Shown in pieces: positions 33,059-44,602 of a DNA stretch of 64,000 nt; the first letter of the stretch is position 1; each line of letters begins with the position of its first letter. The translations under genes and the position numbers were made by a program. The DNA lies in NCBI GenBank assembly GCA_021307315.1, contig JAJSPD010000028.1, forward strand, positions 124,001-188,000. Direction: 5' to 3'. The stretch comes from Bisporella sp. PMI_857. Lineage: Eukaryota; Ascomycota; Leotiomycetes; Helotiales; Helotiaceae. The notes under the pieces are model-generated. The model worked only from the letters and a program-made list of their open reading frames with translations. It was not told the DNA's origin and did not search any database.

Positions 33059-36055
33059 ATGAAGGCACGTTCGGGCCAGGTGGCCATGCTTAGATTCGTA
33101 TGTTATCTAGCGGCATGCAGAGTTGCATTAGGAAAAGAAGATGGCTCAATCGCGTCGAATCCAGGAGATACTACAGTCATTCCAGGATGGCATATGCAAT
33201 CTAGTGCCATTGTCACCGCCGACATGATCGAGCTTTCGAAGCCAGATGCAGATGTAAGTTCCTGGTACCGAGTTGGCAGTCATAGTACCGTCATGGTAAG
33301 TTTCCTTCTTGGGCTTGTTAGATGGTTCCTGGTAAAACTAACAGAATTGTTAGGCAGGTCTGCTCGAGAATGGAGTTTACAACGATACCGCACTGTTCTT
33401 TTCTGACAATCTAGAAACTATGGTCAAAGACGATTTCTCGGTCCCTTGGCTCTACCGTGAAGAAATTTTCCTGTCACCACGTCCAGCCCAGAATTTGTTT
33501 CTCGAAACCAATGGTATCTCATCTAAAGCAGATGTCTATGTCAACGGTCATCTCTTAGCCTCAGAGAAGATCCTTAAAGGCGCTTATGGAGGTCGGAAAC
33601 TCGATATCACTGCTCTTGTGAATGATGGCAAGAATGCGATTTTAATAAAGACGTATCCTACTAACTACCTGAGGGATTTCGCCCTTGGGTTCGTGGATTG
33701 GAATCCTTATCCCCCGGATAATGGGACTGGTGTTTGGAGGGAGGTCGCAATCGCGAGAACCGGGGTGGTGTCTCTTTCGAAGCCGAGAATTGTGACAGAC
33801 TATAAGTGAGTGATATTTTTCATGGTAAAACTTCCCGTTAGGAGATTTTTTCTACCTATTTAGGAAATTTTGATTTCACTCCAAGGATTTATTGGAGCGA
33901 AGGTGCTGGCTCTGAGGCCTTGGTCAAGCATTTGAGAATACTGCAGTGCTGAGAATGTTCCTTTACATGAAGCACTAATGATGCTTCATTCATCAATCAC
34001 GAAAGACATGAAACTGACTTGTGACTTTCCATGTGCAGGGGAGAACCTCATTCTGGGCCAGTGAAAATTACGATTAACATTGTGGTAAGCAACAACAAGC
34101 TGGCAAGTATCTCGGGTCGCGTTGAAGGAACGATTAAGAAGCCAAACGGCGGCGTCATACCAGTTTCTAGAGGATATAACTTAAGCCCCCGAGAGTCAAA
34201 AACTATCAGCCTGACAGTTACCATTAAAGATCCTGACATTTGGTGGCCAAAACAATGGGGATCACAACCACTCTATACCCTAAATCTGTCCACCTATGCT
34301 GGGTTTTCTGGAGCTCTCTCAGACCGTGCCGAACCACGAACTTTTGGTATCCGCCATGTAGTATCCTATTTGAGCGCGAATAATGACACCTCTTTTTCCA
34401 TCAATGGACACTCTTTTCACGTTCGTGGTGCTGGCTATTCCGCCGATATGTTTCTCCGCTTCTCTACTTCAAAGCTAGAAAAGCAATTTTCTCTCATGCA
34501 CGACATAGGACTTAACACCGTCCGTCTTGAAGGGAAGCAAGAACATCCAGGCTTCTACAGCCTGGCTGATCGTATGGGTATTATGGTCATGGCTGGCTGG
34601 GAATGTTGCGACAAGTGGGAGGGCTGGACTTACAACAACGATGCTGCTGGTGAGAAGTGGACTGAGGATGATTACGTAACAGCGAGGATGCAAATGAGAC
34701 ATGAAGGAGCTTTGATGCAGGGCCACCCAAGTATGTTGGCGTTTCTTGTAGGCAGCGATTACTGGCCAGATGAGCGGGCCACGAAAGAGTATCTAAAGGA
34801 ATTGAGGGACGTAGATTGGGATGTTCCGATCATAGCATCAGCAGCCATGAGAGGATGGCCGCAGGAGTTGGGTCCGAGCGGTATGAAAATGGATGGACCA
34901 TATGATTGGGTACCTCCCAACTATTGGTATGGTGATCAATTAGGAGCAGCCTTCGGTTTTGGATCTGAGTTAGGTGCAGGTGTCGGCACCCCAGAACTTT
35001 CTTCCCTTACAAAATTCCTCACTTCCTCAGAGATTAACGACTTATGGACCGCGCCAGACAAAGGTCATTATCATATGTCAACGTCTGTCTCCCAATTTTA
35101 TGACCGCTCAATATACAACAAAGCCCTTTACACTCGCTATGGGAGTCCGGGTTCATTGAAAGATTATCTACTGAAGGCACAAATATCAGATTACGAGGCA
35201 ACACGCTCGCAATATGAGGCTTACTCAATACGACAAAGTGCAGAACGGCCTGCAAGTGGGCTAGTCTATTGGATGCTGAATAATGCATGGCCGAGCTTGC
35301 ACTGGAATCTTTTTGACTATTACTTGAAAGGAGCTGGTAGCTACTATGGCGCTAAAACAGGATCAAGAAGTGAACATGTCGCGTTCGAATATGCCAGCAA
35401 GAATGGCGATATATGGATCATCAACCATACACTTGAAAAACACACTACCAGGGTGGTGAACATAGATTTGATCAGTTTAGATGGAAAATCGTTGGTGAGT
35501 CAAACAGTTACAACTAGCACAGAACCGATCAGGTCGAAGTATGTCGCGAGTTTGCGAGAGGCAACGACGATTGGAGAACCAGCTTTTCTGAGACTTGTGT
35601 TAAAGGATGAGAAGGGAGACATCCTGAGTAGAAATGTATATTGGCTAGCACCAACGCTCGACAAGCTAGATTGGGACGATAGCACTTGGTACTATACACC
35701 AGTTACTTCATACGCCAACTACACAGCGCTCTTTTCTCTTCCACCTACAAACTTAAGCGTCGTCGCAAGCGACATTCTCGCCTCGTCGCCCGGGAAGTTT
35801 GAGACATCCGTAGAGTTGAAGAATAAAGCAGACGTCCCCGCATTCTTCACGCGTCTAGAGCTCACGAATCGAAAAGGGCAGGATATTTTGCCAGCATATT
35901 GGGATGATAACTATGTCACACTTTGGCCAGGGGAGAGCTTGGGTCTGAAATTGAGCTGGATCGGGGATAAGTCGGATGGAGCGCTTTTAAGAATTAGCGG
36001 GGTTAATGTTGCAGATGTGAGGGACCTAGAGTTAGGTTTTGCGGATGTTTCTTGA
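33059..36055 (+). CDS. Secreted GH2 enzyme, exo-beta-D-glucosaminidase-like
   Basis: Three exons: 33059-33295, 33354-33805 and 34039-36055, giving 901 residues. Start at ATG 33059; MLRFVCYLAACRVAL inside the N-terminus serves as signal peptide. Order of domains: jelly-roll sugar-binding domain (FLETNGISSKADVYVNGHL, FVDWNPYPPDNGTGVWREV), Ig-like domain ending IWWPKQWGSQPLY and TFGIRHV, TIM barrel (RGAGYSADMFLRF, NTVRLEGKQEHPGFY), then C-terminal beta domains. Catalytic landmarks are FLVGSDYWPDE, with Asp at the acid/base position, and FGSELGAGVGTP, with the nucleophile Glu. Asp rather than Glu at the acid/base site marks the exo-glucosaminidase (CsxA/Gls93) subfamily rather than beta-mannosidases. 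Role: releases glucosamine from chitosan ends outside the cell. Confidence 0.9.
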
Positions 36056-36352
36056 TGGAATTATCAGGTGTAAGAACTGCGCTTCACTGACAAAAACCAA
36101 TTGTTCATGCCAGTCAGAAGCTATATTGCAGCCTTATCTATGACGGTGGCTGGAAACTCCAGTTTGACCGGTTATCTGTGCCTGTGGCAATGCAACTTAA
36201 TAGGAAACTTAATTGTGCAAGTGTTACCAAACATGACAATCCTCGCAAATCAATAGGTTCTAACAGTAAGGTTGAGTTTGTCTTTCAATACAGCATGTCT
36301 ATAATTCATTTGCCTATCCCCTACGTTCCACCCAGAGACGTCCAAGCAATGA

Positions 36353-37354
36353 TCAAGATTTGACATCGCTCCGCACCTCCTCTAACACCCATCTCACTCC
36401 CTCAACAATATCCTCTGGCGCAGTCAACTGGACATGATGACCACTCCCCAGAACCTCTACATATCTCCCTCTCCCACTTAATCCTAGATTCCCCTTCTGC
36501 AACCCACTATCTTTATCATTCCACGTCCTTAACATGTCCTCGAATTCCTTCCTCTCGGCCTCCGTACCATTTCCCTTCTCGATTCCCGCCGCATAGAGTT
36601 TCTTAAAATCCATGCCATTGTCTCCCTTGATGACATATATTGGAGAGTCACCTAAAAATGGAGGGTCCGAAGACAATTGGTGCTTTGATGCCAGTGTTGG
36701 AAAGCTCTCGGCATATTGTCCAAACTCAGCAGCCGCTTGCATCTGATGCCTCTCCGTTGCCTCCGCCGTTTTGTACGCCTCCCATTCTCCGTCCGTTAGC
36801 CTACGAGATTCTCGAACCCCAACGGCTTCCTCCCGATCTACACCCTGCAGAATGCTCGAAAACGCCAGCCTCCTCCAGTCTAGCACCTCCAGCGTGCGCT
36901 CCTGGTTGCTCTCCACAAACACCATACCTACCACATCCACACTCCCCCGGCTTCTCGCCAGAAACTCTCTTGCGAGTACCCCGCCCCATGAGTGCGCTAC
37001 GAGAATGAACGGCCCGGTGATGCCTGCTGCTCTGAGCAAGAGGTTAAGTTCGTCGGCGGCTTGAGAGGAGGTGGGCGGAGTGGGGGAGGAATCGCTTGCG
37101 CCGTAGCCTGTTCGATCGTAGGTGTAGACGCGGGTGGATGGGGAGAGGAGGCGGATGACGGCTGCCCAGGAGGTGGTGCTAGAGCCGAGGCCGGGGATTA
37201 TGATGATGGAGGGTTGGGGAGGCGGAGATTGCGGGCCATGGATGTAGAGACAGAGCTTGTGGTTGTTGCCGATGTTGACGAATTTGGCGTCACCAGCAAG
37301 ATGTTCGTGGGGCGGCTCTGAACTGGTGGTGGCAGGCTGACTGTTTGAAGACAT
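36353..37354 (-). CDS. Alpha/beta hydrolase fold protein
   Basis: Single exon, 333 residues from the ATG at 37354. No signal peptide, so probably cytosolic. The family core is complete: the oxyanion-side motif IIPGLGSSTTSW, YTYDRTGYGASD, the nucleophile elbow LVAHSWGG with catalytic Ser near residue 122, and the catalytic His in GSGHHVQLTAPEDIV near the end. A polar insertion of ~60 residues sits in the cap region (REEAVGVRESRRLTDGEW). Such proteins hydrolyse esters, epoxides or haloalkanes; the substrate cannot be told. The gene lies convergent to the GH2 enzyme with ~300 bases between stop codons. No sign of shared regulation. Confidence 0.85.
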   Translation of the reverse strand: MSSNSQPATTSSEPPHEHLAGDAKFVNIGNNHKLCLYIHGPQSPPPQPSIIIIPGLGSSTTSWAAVIRLLSPSTRVYTYDRTGYGASDSSPTPPTSSQAADELNLLLRAAGITGPFILVAHSWGGVLAREFLARSRGSVDVVGMVFVESNQERTLEVLDWRRLAFSSILQGVDREEAVGVRESRRLTDGEWEAYKTAEATERHQMQAAAEFGQYAESFPTLASKHQLSSDPPFLGDSPIYVIKGDNGMDFKKLYAAGIEKGNGTEAERKEFEDMLRTWNDKDSGLQKGNLGLSGRGRYVEVLGSGHHVQLTAPEDIVEGVRWVLEEVRSDVKS

Positions 37355-38221
37355 CTGGGCTTGTATTAGACGTGTTTCTCATTTATTCTTCTTCAATATC
37401 GGATTTGTGTACAGACGTACTTTGAGGGAGGTATCTGACATAAGATGAGACTAAGAGTACCCCAGAAAACGGTTTCCTGCTGCCCCGGATTAAATAGTCA
37501 CTTTTCAAGATATTTAGTGTTGCAGTACAGTCCATGTTCTTGTATCGCCATCAGGTGACAAGAATCGCAATCTCTGCAGCTCGCTTATTTAAGCAGTGAG
37601 ATTCTTGCATGATTGCAGTAGGTGGTTATTGTGGGGGAGTTCTATAGGCAGCTATAGATAAAACTTCCAGTTCTCATGTCCAATCTTTCACTGTGCTCTT
37701 ATGATACATTGCTATTTGATTTCGCTTCTAACTTTAGCCGAAGATGTTCATCCCGTTTCTACAAAGACGAGATATGTTCTTGCAGTGGCGAGGACAAATG
37801 ACTGCAATCCCAAAAATTCGAGTCTTCTCTCAGCTTTTCCTTATATTTCTAGTGCTAGCGCTGCAAGTATACAAAGCCCATCCTCAAAATTTCCGTGCTT
37901 CCGACTCCTTTTCTCTGCCATCACTCCTTTTGTACGGGCACTTCAATCATTGAAGCCTCGTGTTTCAGAGCAAGACAAGAACTTTTTTCCATCGCTGAGA
38001 GCACTATATGTATTGGCTCCCTGACTGAAATCTTGCCACAAGCTTCGATTTTTGGCATTCCTGTTGGTGACATCAGATTATATGAGCATAATTAGAACAT
38101 CGAGGACCCATTTCTTGTGTCCATCTCGTTTTCTTGGAAATCTATTTCTATCGATATTCTTCGAGCTCTATGCGTGGTATCGCTTGTCTTCTTAATAAAA
38201 TGCATTTCTAGAATGTACTCT
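37355..38221. other. Intergenic, no gene supported
   Basis: Contains the promoter of the alpha/beta hydrolase on the minus strand and the 3' end of the rhodopsin-fold gene. Overlapping plus-strand frames at 37701-38024 lack motifs. Confidence 0.4.
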
Positions 38222-39522
38222 TCATTTTTCATTGTCTGTGCTCGCACTCCATTTTACTTTCGCATAACTCGGTTTCCTCGTTTCCGCTGGTCGCTGAATT
38301 TCCGGCTGTGCCTCGATGTCATCTCTTCTTCTCTCCTCCGCAGCCTCGTCACTCTCATATTCTGTCAGCGTAGTACCGCCTAACTCCGTTGTAGCTCTAA
38401 TATGCGGTCCACTTCTGGAGAACCTTCTCACAACTTGACTTTTCTGTTGTAACCTCTTCCTGAATGAATATAAAGTTGGAGCATTTGCGACGAAAGTTGC
38501 CGCGAGAAACTCGCCTGTCGTCCATGTGATACGGTGAGTCTCCGAGGTGGCATTGTCATAGGTGCGAGGCAGGCGTACAGCTGTGACTGCGATAATTACA
38601 AGGCCGACGGAGAAGAGGAAAGTAAGCTGTGCTTTCTTTTGCCAGGTCAAGCGGACGTTGATGAGGACGGGTATTGGTAAGAGTAGAAGCAGAATGTCTG
38701 TGAGCATGTTCAAACCACCTAGTCGTGAGTTTAGCGGGAGAAGTAATAAGAGGTCATGGTGCTTTGGCATACCAACTACGAACAGTTGAATGATTGCTTC
38801 AGTGCATACGTCTATATAGCTGTTTAGTCCAGAAGGACTCCTCTGAATATAGCTTTCTCACCAGTTTCAGGAAGTACTTTCCAATAGTGATTGAATGGTC
38901 GACATTCAGTGAATGTTGAAGTTATGGTAGCAACAAAAGTCAGCCCCAAGATTCTATATTAAATTTTATCAGCCTTTGAAGCTCTACGCACAAATAAATA
39001 GGAATGGCTTGATGGGGAAAGGTATGGATGTGAAAATAGCCTCCCTCTCGGGATTTACTCACACCCAAACTATCATGATCGCTCGTCTCCCGGCTGGCAA
39101 ATCCTTCAGAAGTCCATTGTAGAATGTGAGCAACACGCTTTTCTGCAACCAAAGACTAATTACCGATCAGTCTCAGTTCCAGTTTTTTCATGTCCTGGAC
39201 CTTACAGAATAATATAAATACATCTTGCCACGAGCGTGATCTTTGACGCTATCTCCCTCTGCTGAATGTCGTGTTTGCTTAGTCTATTTAGATCTCCTAG
39301 ATCCGGGGAAATATTGTTGGTCTTCCAAAGGACGATAACCTGAGTAATCGCAATTCTCGTGAGCGCGAAGAAAATCGCCGCCGTCGTCAGCGCCTCTCCC
39401 AGACCATATTTCTTCTTGCACCACCTCCCCAATCCCAACCTCGTTGCCATGATCATTACCGACAGCACAATGCATATCCAAACCGTCGCCAACGTTCGCT
39501 TCTCATCATTGCTGACTGTCAT
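38222..39522 (-). CDS. Integral membrane protein, fungal rhodopsin-fold (SAT4-like) family
   Basis: Minus-strand gene rebuilt from five exons: 39522-39206, 39137-39063, 38953-38862, 38811-38773 and 38718-38222, giving 339 residues. All phases close; the 39062 donor is GTGAGT and the 39137 acceptor AAAAG. The ATG at 39522 (MTVSNDEKRTLATVWICIV) leads straight into helix 1. About seven helices follow. FTECRPFNHYW is the conserved Cys-Pro loop, and NMLTDILLLLLPIPVL and RITWTTGEFLAATFVANAP are typical late helices. The tail of ~90 residues is polar with Glu/Arg-rich stretches. Third member of this family in the window, distant from the tandem pair. Likely a plasma-membrane receptor-like protein with unknown ligand. 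Confidence 0.85.
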
Positions 39523-40320
39523 GACTCCGGCTCCCAGTTTTCCAACAGCAAAGAACTGATGGAGTGGAACCGAGAATTAACACTATGCTAGATCATGAAG
39601 TGGATTCGGCTAACAAGAAGGGCGGTATACTAATCAAAGCCAGAGAAACGGACTCTGGGATATATGAAGCAGCATGATGCGAGACGCAATGACTAAGACT
39701 GCAGCGCTTGGCATCAGGAACTTGGTTGAGAGCAAAAGCGCGGGTATAATTCTGGGCGGAGGCGGGGAAGAAATGGCCACACATCGCGAACCCCGAGTTA
39801 TCGTCGCGAGATATCGGCAATTTTCAAAAACAAAATATTACGGGAACTTCTATATATGGTTTATTCCCGCTTCAAAGTGTTGTGAATGCGCCGTTGGCAA
39901 ATTTACCATGTATGAACAGATTAGACAAACAGTGGCTAGGGAGGAGACGAGATGATCGGATATGCATCCCGCTTTTGGAAAGTGGATAGGCCAGTCATCG
40001 TGCAGCATGCATAAATACAGTAGAGTAGAGTGTGTTGACAAAGCGAAGCGCAAAAAGTCCCTGAGAACCTATCCTAGGGATGTGATCCAATCATCTCGAT
40101 TACCGTCATAAAGTCAATTGATGTAGGTCCTGAACTTTCGGAAGGATTGATGAGATCACGAGGGTGGGGAAGAGTGTAGACTGTGAAAGCTTCATGATTC
40201 GATGCTACCTAGGAACGCCAAGTCCTCTGATAGATACATCCCCCTTACGGCCAAGATCCAACACCAAAAACTCCATCAACAGTCTCAAATATTTACAAGA
40301 CGCTGAAAGAATTTTCATGA
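39523..40320. other. Intergenic, no gene supported
   Basis: Promoter region of the 39522 membrane-protein gene and 3' region of the Zn2Cys6 regulator. A plus-strand frame at 39674-39955 has no family signature. Confidence 0.4.
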
Positions 40321-41292
40321 TCAATACGAAAACTGAAAGGTCAAATCTGCTTCAGTCCACGACTGATCCGCTCCCATTCCACCATGCATCACGTTATGCA
40401 GCACATTCAGCGGGCATACATCCTGCGGGCTCATTTGCTGAGGCATGAAATATTCTGGCGTAAATTGTGCGAACATCTCCGCAGTCTTCGACGTATTCAT
40501 CGACTCGTAGACCTGAAATGGGAAGTTAAGTCCCATATCCGCATCCATAGATAGCATTTCTGCTTCACTGCTTTCAAGCTCTGGCAGAGCCGGAAGGTCA
40601 TTGAAACTTGGTGATTCCGTGGTTACTGACGATCGCGTATCGAAGATGCTTGTGTCAAAGAGTGAAGATTGTATGGAAGCAGTACTCCATAGGTTTTGAA
40701 TTGCCTTATTTCGGGCTATAGGTAGCCTTTCTACTGCTGTCTCTGATGCCTGTGAAGCCCGGTCTTGTTCTTGGTCAAGGAGGCCGAGGCGATCTAGGAT
40801 ATCATGCACAAGAGGAATATCGTCCGATTCTGTGCTTGGGACCACCATGCTATCGGGTTGAATGCTCAGTCGCCGGTTGGCATATAGAACTCGCATGGCA
40901 GTCTTGTACTTGTCGTTCTGCTCGAGGAGGCGGTCGACGTAGTCCTGAGAATACTCTTTGCTCTCCTTTTTTGAACACTTCATATACTCGCAAACATCAT
41001 CTGCTTCTGTGCATCGTGTGCAGGGCTTTCCGCCGTCACACTATGGCATTGTTAGAGAAGCCAACCTGCCGAGAAGGAGAAAGGTTACCTTGGTCTTGCG
41101 GATTCTGCAGCGCATGCAAGCTCTCACTATTCGGCGTCTAGAAACTTTTCCGTCCTTTCGACTTCTTAACTTGTCTGTGACATCAGAAGCTGGTGATCTT
41201 GGTGTGGTGGAAGTGGTGGCTGATGACTTCTCTCCCCAGCAGACAGCAGAGAATGGAGATTGAGGACTAGTTGGTGAGTTTGTGGAGAGCAT
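40321..41292 (-). CDS. Zn2Cys6 transcription factor
   Basis: Two exons, 41292-41089 and 41040-40321, 307 residues. The 48-bp intron falls inside the zinc cluster directly after RIRKTK, a common position in this class. The cluster is complete: Cys at residues 59, 62, 69, 75, 78 and 85 in RACMRCRIRKTK plus CDGGKPCTRCTEADDVC. It is preceded by a basic Ser/Pro-rich arm (RSRKDGKVSRRRIV) and followed by a short helical linker (YVDRLLEQNDKYKTAMRVLY). The rest is acidic and Ser/Met-rich, like an activation domain. The large middle-homology domain is absent, as in AflR-type regulators. It presumably controls nearby or unlinked genes; no target is evident. Confidence 0.85.
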
Positions 41293-42841
41293 GTTGACTG
41301 CTGTGCAGAATCTGGAGATTAGTCCGAGTATGAGAAGAAGATACTGTGTCTGATTGACGTAGATGCCGAAGATGGTTCCCGTCATATATACATGTCGCTC
41401 GACGAAGTCATAAATGGCAACTTGCGAGCCATTAATACACCTGCAGTATTGGACCAATGACTTTTCTTCAAACTAATGAAAAGCATGACTGTCTAATGTG
41501 CATTGCAGACAACAATGACGAAAGCGGCCAGGGCTAGAACAACCGCGCTATTCGTATTAATTGTACTTCGGTATTCGGTATCTAATCTGTAATAAGTGGC
41601 GGGAAAAGCACGGCGTTGACCCACACAGCACAATTTTGGAAATCCTCTAGAAGGTTGAGATCGGCGCTAGAAGGTCTAAAGAAGAAGGTTATGCATGTCT
41701 GACAAGGATATTAGTGACACTAAGTACGCCCTCGAATGCAGCTTATTCATCCTAAAGCATAATGCGAGACCACTAACCTTCAAATGCAACCATTCAGAAT
41801 CACAATCATACGGAATTGACGGAGCTAATTCCTTGCTTTCCTGCTATGCTCGCAAGGTTGCGAACATGACCGTGCGGATGAGCTGTGTGTGTCGGCCAGG
41901 TAAGCCCGAAAGATTGTAATTTTTGCCCGCTGGTAAGAAAGCGGACCATAGGTGGACGTTTTTTGTTGAACGGGTCCGACATCGCAATAGATCAAATAGT
42001 CGATAGCTCTGACAGCTGTAGTCTGATGGATAGATGCTTCCGCTTGAGCTTCCGCTTGAGCTTCCGCTGACGCCGGGGTTTCAACGACACATTCCGCACT
42101 GGCGCGAACACCACCGCGTCATAACGTTAGAATCGCGCACCCCAAGTGACTAGATCTTACAAAGTCATAGATAAGAGATAACTAGTAAGAATGTTATCAT
42201 GCTGAGCAGAGAGGAGTGGCGGCAGGCGTACAGTCTGAATACATGTGTGCCATGAGAAAATGCAGTATGTGGATTACCAAGATCGGCGCGAGCGAGCCCC
42301 CTGACCCAACCTCTCTCAATATCCAGGGCCAAAGCTTATGTCCAGATATTCTGGTTTAGTGTCATGGATGGCAATTCAGATAGAGTTCTACGTTGCCGCT
42401 GGAAACAATAGATTCTGATGACGCATCAGCAACTTACGCCTATTCAAATTGTTAACTGTGTGGCTTTGCTTCCATGCAGATACCCCAGACTCTTCTTCAG
42501 AGGATTAGAGAAACTCATCAACCATCATAATACCAAGAACAATGTTATATAGTTCAGAAGGATATATTGCCAAAACCAGTGTGGAGGTGCACTTTCAAGC
42601 CACGACTAGCCACACTGGAAAGGCTTATCCTGGCTTGCCACCTCCATATTTTTATAACCGAGCTTGGCATTGATGTGGGTCTGCTCAAATGAACCCTTCG
42701 TAACAATTTCATGACGATAGTAATAAAGCATTAACTATACTGCCATTCAAGTAATCCATTAACAAGATGCCATTCTCATTGCAATTTACTTCCGGGAGCT
42801 TTTCTATCGTCTTCAGCATTGGTACAGCGGAATTGTAGCAG
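41293..42841. other. Intergenic, no gene supported
   Basis: About 1.5 kb. Promoter of the Zn2Cys6 gene at its left end. No frame with family motifs. Confidence 0.4.
42036..42071. repeat. 12-bp direct repeat, three copies
   Basis: GCTTCCGCTTGA occurs twice back to back, followed by a third copy with two end changes (GCTTCCGCTGAC). Confidence 0.7.
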
Positions 42842-42908
42842 ACATGGAGCTTGAAAGCGAGTGCCTCGAGCTAGACGCCTCCAGACTTGCTGACATTTCT
42901 CTGCACAG

Positions 42909-44425
42909 GCCGGGATGATTGGATGCGGGAGCATGGGAGGAGGCATGACTCTTCTCTTCGCCGAGCATGGATTATTTTCGGCGTCAAGACCCAAACGAAG
43001 AAAATGTTGATAATCTAATCAAGTCTGCCGAGGATCAACACATAATCCCTGTCCCAGCCAAGCATGAGGATTACAAGGATCTTTGCGACTCTCTTGGTTC
43101 ACCGAAGGTGATATTCTTCAGCCTGCCCCATGGAGGTGTTGGCGATACGGTTGTGGCTGGTCTCTAGCAGCACCTGGACAAAGGCGACATCATTGTAGAT
43201 TGTTCGAATGAGAATTGGCAAAATACACAAAGAAGGCAAAGGAAACTGGTAGCTCACGGAGTATATTGTATTGGCATGGGTGTCTCTGGCGGGTACCAAG
43301 CTGCTCAACGTGGCTCCTCGATGTCCCCAGGTGGAGAGGAGAAGGCATTAGATTTGCTGATACCATTCTTGAAGAGAGTGGCTGCCAAGACCCCGAATGG
43401 TAAGCCATGCGTGGCTCGAATTGGTGAAGACCGTGCTGGACACTATGTCAAGATAATGCATAACGGAATTGGACATGGCATGGTGAGTGCAATCGGTGAA
43501 AATTGGAAGTAACGAACACCCATCTTAAAATGTCGTATAATGAGATCTCAGAGATTTTCAGTAAATGGGCGGCTGAGGGAGTAATGGTATATACCCTTCA
43601 TATACATTATATAGATATACGCTAAAGGCCCTTACAGAAAAATATTTTGCTTGTTTCCATTGGGGCAGATATTCGCTCCACAAAAGACGAGAAAAGACAT
43701 CATATTTTAGGCGATGTCCAGGATAAAGTTGCACAAGATATGGTATATGGAGCAATACTAAGGCAGCAAATCAGCATATCCCCGCGCCAACGCTATCAAC
43801 AGCAAATTACCTTCACGTTGTGTCAGCGAATCGGGATTCAAGAAAGCATGCCAATGGAACATTGAATTGTAACTTCTTCCGGGAAAAATCACAATCAAAG
43901 ATTGTGAAAAAAAGCGAGATATTATTGAGAATCTCCGAATGGCCGTTTACACGACTTGCTTAGCCTCTTACATTCAAGGCGTGAATGTCATAAATCACGC
44001 TAACAAGTAGAACAAGTGGGCCATTAATTACAGACATGTCGTGCAAATATGGAAGAACGGATGCTTAATCCGCCCTGACCACATTTCTGACCTTCCAGAC
44101 GAGATCCTCAGCTAGCGGACTCCCAATAGTGGGGAAGAGTTGAGCTTCAACCTGCTTTACGAATCCAACATCGTGGCCGAGCTGAAGGAAGGATTTCCAA
44201 GCCTCAGGAAAATTGTGAACAAAGGAGTTGAGGTTAATGCCGTCATCCCAAGCATCAGCGCCACTCTTGAATGCCTAAAGTATTCTGGAAATTTGAAACT
44301 ACCAACTCGGTTTTATGAGGCAGAGCATGATTATTTTTGGAAATCGCATGTACAATAGAAAAGGAGAGCCCAATACTGAGGCACCCATAGAGGGAAATTT
44401 CCATTTCAAATGGAAGCCAGCGTGA
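42909..44425 (+). pseudogene. 6-phosphogluconate dehydrogenase-like gene relic
   Basis: Begins after an acceptor-like CTGCACAG with the NADP-binding loop GMIGCGSMGGGMTLLFAEHG. Within a few codons the frame shifts and continues as DPNEENVDNLIKSAED and IFFSLPHGGVGD. A TAG at 43165 interrupts, then the same frame goes on: KGDIIVDCSNENWQNTQ, GMGVSGGYQAA and GHYVKIMHNGIGHGM. Further broken pieces include HILGDVQDKVAQD near 43700, SFNLLYESNIVAELKEGFPS near 44150 and, after another frame shift, KGEPNTEAPIEGNFHF ending at a TGA at 44423. All landmarks of the pentose-phosphate-pathway enzyme family are in the right order, so this is a once full-length gene that has decayed. It may derive from a paralog rather than the housekeeping copy. 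Confidence 0.88.
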
Positions 44426-44602
44426 GCCCTAAGCGCTGTCCAAAATATTGGGTTCTGGGAGATATTTTGTGGTGCAAAAGCTATTGGATTAGTTATATAA
44501 ATATGAAGCGATACTTCAAATATTCCCGAATCTGTTCTTTTCTCCCGTGGCTCTCTAGCCATTGATATCTTCTTACGATCATAAAATGTGCCCCTCTGAA
44601 TA

